Below, one piece after another: positions 55,093 to 64,000 of a stretch of 64,000 bases of DNA. A model generated the notes under the pieces. That model was not told the origin of the DNA. It saw only the letters and a list, made by a program, of their open reading frames with translations, and did not search any database. The stretch's first letter is position 1. Each line of letters starts with the position of its first letter. Source of the DNA: Bugulina stolonifera (taxonomy: Eukaryota > Bryozoa > Gymnolaemata > Cheilostomatida > Bugulidae); contig OW285187.1 in NCBI GenBank assembly GCA_935421135.1, forward strand, positions 1,426,001-1,490,000. The letters are read 5' to 3'. The position numbers and the translations under genes are program-made.

Positions 55093-55789
55093 TCAGTAAT
55101 AAACTGAATAAACTGTTAGCAGTCAGCACCAACCATTACTGATGTCGTATAGAAACTAGAACTTGATTTAGACGTTGTAAAATAAATAATATTAACTTTA
55201 TCTTGTGTTAACCAAATCCAAATTGCTAAGAAATTATGTGTGCATTATGAAATTTGGCAGTTGTCCTCTCTCTTTCATTTTGCTGGTCGCATCCATATGC
55301 CATAAGCTCAGCCTAGATAGACTGTGCCACTCTGATTGGATCCATTGCTGCATCCTTTTACAAGTGGTGCAATAATCACTTTGCCTATTACACCATTCTA
55401 TCTAATAGATGTGTAGAACAATATATATTGTAAATTAGTATTACCTGCTACCCTAACCTAAAGTTGTACAGTCCTTCCACATACAGAAGAAGTTTGCTGT
55501 GTCATTTCCTAATCTAATTAGAGTTTAATAGTTTATAGTTAGCATTTACTACTCACCAGTAATTATTCCAATCCTGTCACAATTAACTAATGGCTGTTCT
55601 TGCCTACAGCAGCACAAGTGTATATGTAGACCATGTGGTAGATGTATACTATGTGGTGTATATGTAGACCATGACTGTGGTGTATATGTAGACTGATGTG
55701 GTGTATGTAGACCTACTTAATTACTCCTCAATTAAAATACACAACATTCATGGGTTGTGGAAGTGTAGTAGCATGTATATACTGGTATA

Positions 55790-56061
55790 GGGACATTTCG
55801 AAAAAGACAGTTCGAAACAGGACGTTTCACAACTGGACAGTTCGAAACTGTGTAACTTACATTTAGCCTAGAAGAATACAACTTGCAGATAATTAATTTT
55901 AATTCATTGATTTAATTAAGTAAGTAAAAAAATTCATATTAAAAATAAAAATTAGTTGAAATCTGGTGGTTGGGGTTTGGGGTAAGGCATTCTGAGCTGT
56001 CCCGTGTTGAACTGTCCATTTTCGAAAGGTCCTGTTTCGAACTGTCTTTTTCGAAACACTC
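55790..56061. mobile_element. MITE-like element with about 60-bp imperfect inverted repeats
   Basis: The left arm starts at 55791 (GGACATTTCGAAAAAGACAG) and the right arm is its inverse, ending near 56060. A stretch of about 28 bases (TTTCGAAAAAGACAGTTCGA and onward) is identical in both arms, then similarity falls. Each arm repeats GACAGTTCGAAAC-like words. The centre is AT-rich and non-coding. No certain target-site duplication was found. Confidence 0.8.
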
Positions 56062-56363
56062 GCACATTCGTATATACTATATCTAAGCAGCTATGCCTAA
56101 CAATTTTACTAGCATTAGCTATTATAAATTTTATTTGTTAGAATGTAAACTAGAGTGCTGGGAGGGAGACTTCTCTCTACATTAGCATCAATACAAAAAG
56201 AGAAGTATACGACATGTAGAACAATATAAATCATGGATTGGGGTAACAATTACCTGCCTTAGCAAATAAATTATATGTATGTGTACACATTGCCTACTGT
56301 CTATGTATTGTATGGTAGATACCAAACCCTTGTATGTATGACTATTGGATTTGACAATGTACC

Positions 56364-57320
56364 AGGGAGAGGGTGATACCATTATATTACCTCATATCTA
56401 CAGAAGGGGAGGGGGTGATACCATTATATTACCTCATATCTACAGAAGGGGAGGGGGCTATACCATTATATTACCTCATATCTACAGAAGGGGAGGGGGT
56501 TATACCATTATATTACCTCATATCTACAGAAGGGGAGGGGGTTATACCATTATATTACCTCATATCTACAGAAGGGGAGGGGGTTATACCATTATATTAC
56601 CTCATATCTACAGAAGGGGAGGGGGTTATACCATTATATTACCTCATATCTACAGAAGGGGAGGGGGTTATACCATTATATTACCTCATATCTACAGAAG
56701 GGGAGGGGGTTATACCATTATATTACCTCATATCTACAGAAGGGGAGGAGGTTATACCATTATATTACCTCATATCTACAGAAGGAGAGGGGGCTATACC
56801 ATTATATTACCTCATATCTACAGAAGGAGAGGGGGCTATACCATTATATTACCTCATATCTACAGAAGGGGAGGGGGTTATACCATTATATTACCTCATA
56901 TCTACAGAAGGGGAGGGGGTTATACCATTATATTACCTCATATCTACAGAAGGGGAGGGGGTTATACCATTATATTACCTCATATCTACAGAAGGGGAGG
57001 AGGTTATACCATTATATTACCTCATATCTACAGAAGGGGAGGAGGTTATACCATTATATTACCTCATATCTACAGAAGGGGAGGAGGTTATACCATTATA
57101 TTACCTCATATCTACAGAAGGAGAGGGGGTGATACCATTATATTACCTCATATCTACAGAAGGGGAGGAGGTTATACCATTATATTACCTCATATCTACA
57201 GAAGGGGAGGGGGTTATACCATTATATTACCTCATATCTACAGAAGGGGAGGGGGTTATACCATTATATTACCTCATATCTACAGAAGGGGAGGAGGTTA
57301 TACCATTATATTACCTCATA
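56364..57320. repeat. 42-bp minisatellite, about 22-23 copies
   Basis: The unit is near TATACCATTATATTACCTCA then TATCTACAGAAGGGGAGGGG, GT. Variants are GGAGAGGGGGC, GGGGAGGAGGT and GATACC. Because 42 is divisible by three, two plus-strand frames stay open for about 350 codons with 14-residue repeats. No splice signals, start context or homology support coding. Confidence 0.97.
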
Positions 57321-58307
57321 CATGTATCTACAGAACTGTGTGCTCAGGATCCCACTGTACTATCGTACTATCCGTTACTGTATGACAGGACCGTCATTTC
57401 TATTCCCTCACATATTGTACTCCCTCCAAAGTACTGAAATATTAGCAAATAGACTTCTATTTATTATTATAACATGATCAGGCTGTAGTGTAGCGTAGGG
57501 AAGACAACTCCACATTACAGTTTGGTATTGAGTAAGTTTGTATTAGCATAGCAGATCATTAATATTATAATGACGTACCAAAAGTTAGTTGTATGGTAAC
57601 ACATAATTATATTATAATACTACATTCAGAAGTTGTTTACCCTTGCATGTTTGTAAAGATATAAATAGCCCAGTCTTGCAGATCAATATAGTAGAGTAAA
57701 TAAAAGGATAAAATCAACACTGTGTATGAAAAGATGTGTATAAAGCATACAAGTTCATAGAATGAATACAAAAAGTTTGGTAACAATAATTATTAGTTAT
57801 CTACTATTTCCAATAGACAAATAATAATAATATTATTATTACTATACAAATGTTTTTTTGTTGGCGAATTGAGCGGAGGCAAGCTTGATAGATGATCCTT
57901 AGCAAGAATAATATTCCCTGTTACAATAGACTACATTCATATAATCAGTCAGTACTTGCACACTTGTAGTAGTAATATTAAAATAAAGTATATAACTGAG
58001 TTGACTAGCTGCTAATGTATTACATCTCAATGTCTATGTAGGCCTGCTGCATAACCAACATGATTAATAATAATTATTAGAATACATATTATAATATAGT
58101 TCTACACAGTTAGTAGTCTGTCTTTCCTGCCACTCTATTGATTAGATAATTGATGGTTACATCATGTTCATCGTTATGTAACTCCTCACTGTAGAAATTA
58201 TGCCTAGGGCTGCATCAACAACAATAATTTGGACACGAAAAGTTATTTGAAAATAAACATTGGTGCAGCCCAGAAATACCAATAGATAAAGTTTGACGAC
58301 CTTGATC

Positions 58308-59249
58308 TCACTGCATCATAATGCTTCTGAGGTTGTCTTGAAGTATAGTGTCTTTGGCTGCTTGGAATACAAACCGAATATTTTCTGTGTCGATTGCCGT
58401 AGTGAAATGATGAAAAAGAGGCTTAGTGCGTTCACTTTGATGACATTTCTCGTCGAACATGCCGAGTATAAACTTCTGCACTGTGAAGAGGTCCTCGGCA
58501 TCTCCCTCAAACTCTTCAAAGTAGTCAGCTATCGAGACCTTGGCCACTTTCTCCTCTAATAAGTCTGTCTTATTCAGGAATAATATAATAGCAACATTTA
58601 GAAAGTTTTTATTTTTTACTATCGTTTCAAAGATGCGAACGGATTCAACGAGTCTATTTGTCTGTCTGTCCTCCATAAGTACCTGGTCGTATTCACTTGA
58701 TGATACGAGGAACAAAATGGCTGTCACACTGTCAAAACACTGGAACCATTTGGTTCGCTGCGACCTTTGACCTCCCACATCGACAAACTTGAACGGAATC
58801 TTTTGTATTAGTGTATCGTACTCTACTATGCCCTTGGTTGCCTTTCTAGCATGCAGTACGTCCTGCTTGGTGGGTATGTAGCCCTAAAAGACATACAACT
58901 CTTTGTATATACAATAATATAATATTAGTATTACATGTATAAAGTATGTAATTGGCCACAGCAGAAGAGGGTCCTCCTCTACCAGTGTAGTTATTCTACC
59001 TTTTAACAGCAAGAACTAGAAACTCCGCAAGTCAGCAATTCTATTTTTATCGAAGTTTAATTGTTGAAGGCACAGGCAGTGGTACCAGTAACCTACGCGT
59101 ACAATAGGCTGGTGGAAGGACAGCCATCATATTACGCTATGTAGGGTAGAGCGCCACAAAAACTGTCAACAGCAAGCAATAAGCCTACAGACATGTAGGC
59201 CTACATGTAGTAGGCCTTACAACAGCAACCACTATTACTACTCCTACTA

Positions 59250-59280
<31 letters not shown>

Positions 59281-62200
59281 CACTACTACTACCACTACTA
59301 CTATTACTACTACTACTACTGCTACTACAACTACTGCTACTATTGTACACCTGTTTACTACAGCAATTACAATGTAGATGTTATCCTTGAAGAATGAAGA
59401 CCTACACTAACATATCATTAATCACTTTCCAGACTAGTAAATAAGTTGTGGAATGATAAGTCAAACACCCAGGGGAAAAGTTAGCCACTATGATGGACTG
59501 ACTGCAAAGATGTCCTATCTTTTGAAGGGGAAGAGAAAAGACAGCTGGATTTGATACACACATGTGTACATACTAACAGCTAGTTGTAGTAATAAACATA
59601 GAACATGCATAGGAGATGGCTACCAGCAGCCTACATTGCTAGTCGGTATATTACCCCAACTGCAGTACTAGCTGGGTCATTACTGTATAAGTGCGTAGTA
59701 GAATATTTAGGTCAACAGACTCCATCAAAGTGCAGGAGCAAACCATAAACTATTCAATGTTGGAATGTGCTAACACTTCTGGGAATTTCAGGATCTGCAT
59801 AATGAAGTGGTTTATTTGTGAGCAATAGTCACCTATCTACTATATTAGTCAGTATGGCATGGACTGACTGTATATGACTGACTGTGTATGGCCAGTAGTG
59901 GACTGTGTATGGTCAGTAGTGGACTGTGTATGGTCAGTAGTGGACTGTGTATGGTCAGTAGTGGACTGTGTATGGTCAGTTATGGACACTACTACATAGA
60001 CCTTAGAGGAAGTATTTTAGGTTAGACACTAAATGTATGTGTAGTATGTACAGTAGGTAGTGGGAATGTCCATGTTTATCCACAATATATACATTGTATA
60101 TTATAATCTGTGTTTACTTGTTGTAAGTCTTACCAAGTGACACTAGAGCTAAGCTTACCAGATTAGTAATACAAAGTATTTATATAGATACTACATGTAT
60201 ATGTAGGTAACACAGGGATGCTACAACAAAACCATAAATATAGCAGTATAACACCACTAGACAGTAGAAATATACAGTATAACACCACCAGGACAGTAGA
60301 ATTATAATTATATAATTGCTGGACTAAAGTGTAATTATAACTGACTACAGACTCAATGACTTTCAATATCTGCATTGGAAAGCAGCTAGTTAGTAGCAGA
60401 GTAATTAGTCACAGTAGTTATAATGTACATTACTGTAAATGCCAATCATTTGTCTTATAATTACTAAATACTACACTCTAGAAATATGGGACTTAGTCAT
60501 TATATCACTACTAACATGTACCAGTCAGTACAAGTATATACCTGTATGTGCATATGTATATGTATGAGTACAAGTATAAACCTGTATGTGCATATGTACA
60601 TGTATGAGTAGGCTACAAGTATATACCTGTATGTGCATATATGTACATGTATGAGTACAAGTATAAACCTGTATGTGCATATGTACATGTATGAGTATAA
60701 GTATATACCTGTATGTGCATATGTATATGTATGAGTACAAGTATATACCTGTATGTGCATATGTATGAGTACAAGTATATACCTGTATGTGCATATGTAT
60801 GATGTACATGTATATCTGTATGTAATATAAACATCACACTCACCTTTTCTTTAATCCTCTGGATGTTGTTGAAGAAATACCTCACAGAATCTGTCTGTAA
60901 AAGTAAATATAGACTATGATAAGCAACTGTACTAGTATTAGTAGCACTAGGAGTAGCAGTCATAGTACTGGTGGTGGGTGTGCCATTGGGTGAAATTAGA
61001 ACTAATGAAGGTGATGTTACTCAATACTCAATACAGATATTGATATGGTATCAGCCTACATAATATATTATTTTGATTGTGTTTACTGACATGGGCAGTG
61101 GCCAATGCATTTCTATTATTTCCCAACAAGTATTGGAGTGAATAGTCACCTACACAACTACACATATATAATACACACATTATAATATAATGTATTGTTA
61201 CTGGTAGATATAATAAATGACATTATATTATACATCATGCAGTAGAACTCTTTCAGCCCAAATTAGTCATATTATTGGAATGTGTCATTAATTTTGTTGA
61301 CTCACAGCTAGCTTGCAAAGTTATAATGTAGTCCGTGATTGGCTAATCACTAGCTAGTTAGAGTAACCAGAGCAAGTACCTGTAGCTGTGGAGACCAGAC
61401 TGTCTCGACTATAGTATTCTATCACCTACTACTACCAGGCAGATAGATTAATGGGGTAATAATACTGTATCCCCTGTGGGGTGTGCTGTGAATCTTCATA
61501 AACTGAAATGGTAATAGCTGCAGTCATTACAAACTGGCTATGAATGGGTGCAAACAAATGCCAGACTAAAAGAACTACCAAGTGTTAGAGAGCCATCAAG
61601 TGGAGCTATGTGGATCAACATTTCAGTAGGAATAAAAATTCAGAATTAGGCGTACAGCATTTACCATCAATAGAACAAATCTTTGGTAAATATTTGTTTC
61701 TAATCATAATGAATCATGATGAGTGTACCTAAACTAACATAGCGAACTCAATAAATAATAACTCACTATATCTATATTATAATATCACTGTTTAGTGTTT
61801 GCTTAAAGATTTATCAGCTGTAAACAAGAGCAGATAAGACTGGATGCATACGCCAGTGTTATGATGTTATCAACTAACTATGTACACGTACATGTGATCA
61901 TACAGTGTGGTGAAACACTGTACAATCTACATGCAATCATCCCCAAATGACTCACCGTCAAAGATGCACTTACCAATGAGTATTAATGATATTAACCCGA
62001 CTACTGATGTCTATACAAACGTACAACTAGGTCTACACCAAGTTTATCAGATAATAGTGAGAATTAGTTGAGGATGTATTGACAAGCAGTTCGAGTCGAA
62101 TGGGTGAATTGATTGAACTGGTTAACAATTTTAATTTCAAGGTATTGGGAAACTGGAACATGTTTTCGGTAAAAGACTATCACATATATAATAAAAAATG

Positions 62201-62805
62201 TCATTAAGAAGAGGTATTGGACTTGGTGCTGCGAGTTAGAGATCTATTAGTATTAGTGTTGTTAAAAGAACAAAGTATTGTATGTAGGCATGTAGGCTAT
62301 TGAATTGTATGGCAAAACAGAACACATATTATGATAGGCTACCTACCAACTGATACTCATTCCGTCGATCAAAAGCTGTTCGTATCCCTTTATCCTTCCA
62401 TAGCTCTTCTATGGCATCTGCATATTCAAGGAATGTTATTTCATCCAATTCCCTACCATTGAATGAGTAAACTAACTGAGCATTCGTTTTGTTTTTTTCT
62501 GGATCAGAAAATGGAATACCCAGTTTTGAACCAGCATCTACTAGGACTTTCATGCCTTTAACAAGGTTCATATAAATAGTCTGCTGGTACTCCAGCAGGT
62601 GCTCTCCCGTGAAACCTTCTCCATGAATAATTTTCATCTGCTTCAGGAAAGTACTTTTCCCACTCTCTCCAGAACCAAGCAAGAGTATCTTCTGTGTTCT
62701 TTTATAAAGCTGCTTCTCCTTCGACAAAAGATTGTCTATATGTTTACTCTTCAGTAAAGCTTCCCTAGACTCCGACGATAGACAGCAAAGAAACATTTTA
62801 TCCAT
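58308..62805 (-). CDS. G protein alpha subunit, G12/13 class
   Basis: G-alpha-12/13 proteins couple receptors to RhoGEFs at the plasma membrane. Three coding exons on the minus strand, 62347-62805, 60844-60894 and 58308-58883, give 361 residues (human G-alpha-13: 377). Visible motifs are the P-loop GSGESGKST at 44-52, switch I Arg183 in [17 protein letters not shown] with catalytic Gln209, and NKTDLLEEK for guanine. Class markers are [36 protein letters not shown] and the end [14 protein letters not shown], all close to G-alpha-13. Cys7-Cys8 near the N terminus are candidate palmitoylation sites. The start is the ATG at 62805. An open frame continues upstream to an acceptor-like CAACAG, so a longer N terminus is possible. 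Both introns contain tandem repeats or low-complexity DNA. Confidence 0.95.
59226..59343. repeat. (ACT)n trinucleotide-type repeat
   Basis: An imperfect ACT/CTA run with CCT, GCT and ATT interruptions, in G-alpha intron 2. Confidence 0.95.
59868..59990. repeat. 21-bp minisatellite, about 5 copies
   Basis: The unit is GGACTGTGTATGGTCAGTAG plus T, with diverged first copies (GACTGTATATGACTGACTG). It is in G-alpha intron 2. Confidence 0.92.
60528..60800. repeat. Minisatellite of about 32-42 bp units, about 7 copies
   Basis: On the plus strand the unit reads GTACAAGTATATACCTGTAT, GTGCATATGTATATGTATGA, with variable length. On the minus (gene) strand each unit carries ACATACAG|GTATATAC, a donor-like word. 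It lies about 45 bases downstream of the 51-base G-alpha exon 2. Confidence 0.92.
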
Positions 62806-63613
62806 GCCAGAAAGCAAAAAGTTGATAAATCCGAGTAAAATGCCCAGAAGGGCACCTGTTGAACAAACACTTTCAGATTATTTGCTCCAGTTTGCGAAGT
62901 TAGCCAAATAATTAGTCAAAACAACAACAATTAATAATGACATAAGACGACTTCTTTGCTTGCGCTAGCCCTCGGACTAACAATTTAAGTTATGAGCTTC
63001 CTGTTTTGCTTTAGTAAACGGCAATGGGAAGACAACTGCGGACGTCATTTGGTTCCAAGAGAAAATAACTTCTCTCTTTTTAACATGACTGACTACATGG
63101 GGATGTGAACCGACACAAGCGACTTGGCACGTGGACTTCTTATAATCCATCCCAGGTAAGAAAGCTAGGAACAAACCAGCATTTGTTTGCTAATTTGAGG
63201 GGTAGGGAGACAAAGTAGCACTGTAAGGTTAGATCACAGAGGTAACTCTATGGGTTAGATGTCCAAAGTTGTTCAATATTGTATTTATCCACTTTGGGAA
63301 TCTGGATCTTCCATATGAAAATCCAGAGCCCAAACTACAAGGCAACGCTAAACACAGAGATGCTCGATGGGCACACTTTACAATAGAGGAGAAGATTCTT
63401 ATAATGTCAAAGACACACAAGATTGAAAATACTACATATTGACTATATCCACAACCAACTGTGGTATTATATCACTGGAGTTGTTTACCTTGGGGATGTT
63501 CCAGTTCTAACCAGATTATGTAATATGTAGAGCTACTTAAACACAACCGAGACCAGAGATATTGTACTGTTTCACTATTTTATTACATTCAACAAATATA
63601 GTAAGACAATAAT
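62806..63613. other. Region between the G-alpha 5' end and RPL17 3' end
   Basis: About 0.8 kb. It should contain the G-alpha 5' UTR and promoter and the RPL17 3' UTR/terminator. GGGAAGACAAC at 63026-63036 is one of the over-represented words in this window. No other gene recognised. Confidence 0.5.
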
Positions 63614-64000
63614 TTAGCTCTGCTGAGAGCGCATCTGTCTCTTCAACTTCTTCTTACTCTCTTTCTTCTTGGTTGGCTCTTCGTCATCAGGCTTAGCTAC
63701 AGCGTCCTCTCTTTCACTCAGGATAACCTCAATGTGGCATGGGCTGCTCATGTATGCTGTAACACACCGTACATACAGTTACACCATGTACCAGAGAGAA
63801 CTAAGAACGGTATTACAAACAAATTCATGGACAGAATCTCCAGGTCATTTGTTGAGGATGAACATAAACTACATGAGGTCAGCGCAAGCACTTACGATTG
63901 ATCCTGCCGTGGGCTCTGTATGTCCTCCTCCTCATTTTGGGTGCAGCATTAACCTGTATGTGGTCAACTACCAGGTGGTCTGTGTCCAGCCCTTTAAACT
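63614..64000 (-). CDS. Ribosomal protein RPL17 (uL22), 3' part, cut by window edge
   Basis: RPL17 is a 60S subunit protein lining the exit tunnel. Two minus-strand exons are visible: 63896-64000 (continues beyond the window) and 63614-63756. They join in phase 1 to give [20 protein letters not shown], then [30 protein letters not shown] and a basic tail [18 protein letters not shown]. This matches the human protein closely through [25 protein letters not shown]; only the tail diverges, as is usual. The intron is 139 bases; no C/D-box snoRNA was recognised in it. The start codon and N-terminal half lie outside the window. Confidence 0.95.

Larger units (their letters stand above)
53440..58307. 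other. Convergent intergenic region, phosphatase / G-alpha
   Basis: About 4.9 kb between two stop codons. It holds a 12-bp minisatellite (53506-53690), TAG/CAG trinucleotide repeats (55000-55095), a MITE-like inverted repeat (55790-56061) and a large 42-bp minisatellite (56364-57320). The remainder is AT-rich with no coding exon recognised. Long open frames through the arrays are repeat artefacts. Confidence 0.65.

Noticed and set aside
56345..57437. Two overlapping open frames of about 350 codons with 14-residue repeats
   Set aside because: They are produced by a 42-bp minisatellite whose unit length is divisible by three. No homology, start context or splice links.
63757..63895. Intronic C/D-box snoRNA in RPL17
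   Set aside because: No convincing RTGATGA box C with a matching CTGA box D near the intron ends on the minus strand.

Overview
The window is animal nuclear DNA: AT-rich, with many small GT-AG introns, dense non-coding tandem repeats and remnants of retroelements and DNA transposons. The PTP-PEST-class phosphatase, G-alpha-12/13 subunit and SRCIN1/KIAA1217-type scaffold indicate a metazoan. Compact genes, divergent sequences and minisatellite-filled introns suggest an early-branching invertebrate such as a sponge; that placement is inference. No bacterial features, rRNA genes, CRISPR arrays or intact tRNA genes were seen.

Layout, left to right: gene-poor DNA with one possible first exon (1-2438); METTL5, minus (2439-5386); a 16-exon SRCIN1/KIAA1217-like scaffold, plus (7367-21151); a divergent caspase-like protein, plus (23461-25348); a small coiled-coil protein, minus (26484-31016); LSM12, plus (33832-36847); RBBP8/CtIP/Sae2-like repair factor, minus (37305 to about 41155); PTPN12-like phosphatase, plus (42641-53439); G-alpha-12/13 subunit, minus (58308-62805); and the 3' part of ribosomal protein RPL17/uL22, minus (63614 to the window edge). 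I built the exon models by hand from splice sites, codon phase and family similarity. Where both gene ends are visible, exon lengths sum to a multiple of three (METTL5 213 aa, scaffold 1060 aa, coiled-coil protein 136 aa, LSM12 181 aa, phosphatase about 831 aa, G-alpha 361 aa).

The genes do not form an operon or one pathway. Two translation-linked genes (METTL5 modifies 18S rRNA; RPL17 is a 60S protein) and one repair gene sit among signalling genes. The scaffold, phosphatase and G-alpha-12/13 all belong to families linked to Src, Rho, adhesion and cytoskeleton control in other animals, but their co-location here is probably incidental.

The points most worth a second look are the caspase-like protein, which keeps a cysteine but appears to lack the catalytic histidine; minisatellites that begin at, and copy, a 5' splice site in at least three introns; a short word, GTTGTCYTCYC, far more frequent than chance; two solo LTRs with 4-bp target duplications; and the antisense orientation of all six recognised intronic retroelements.
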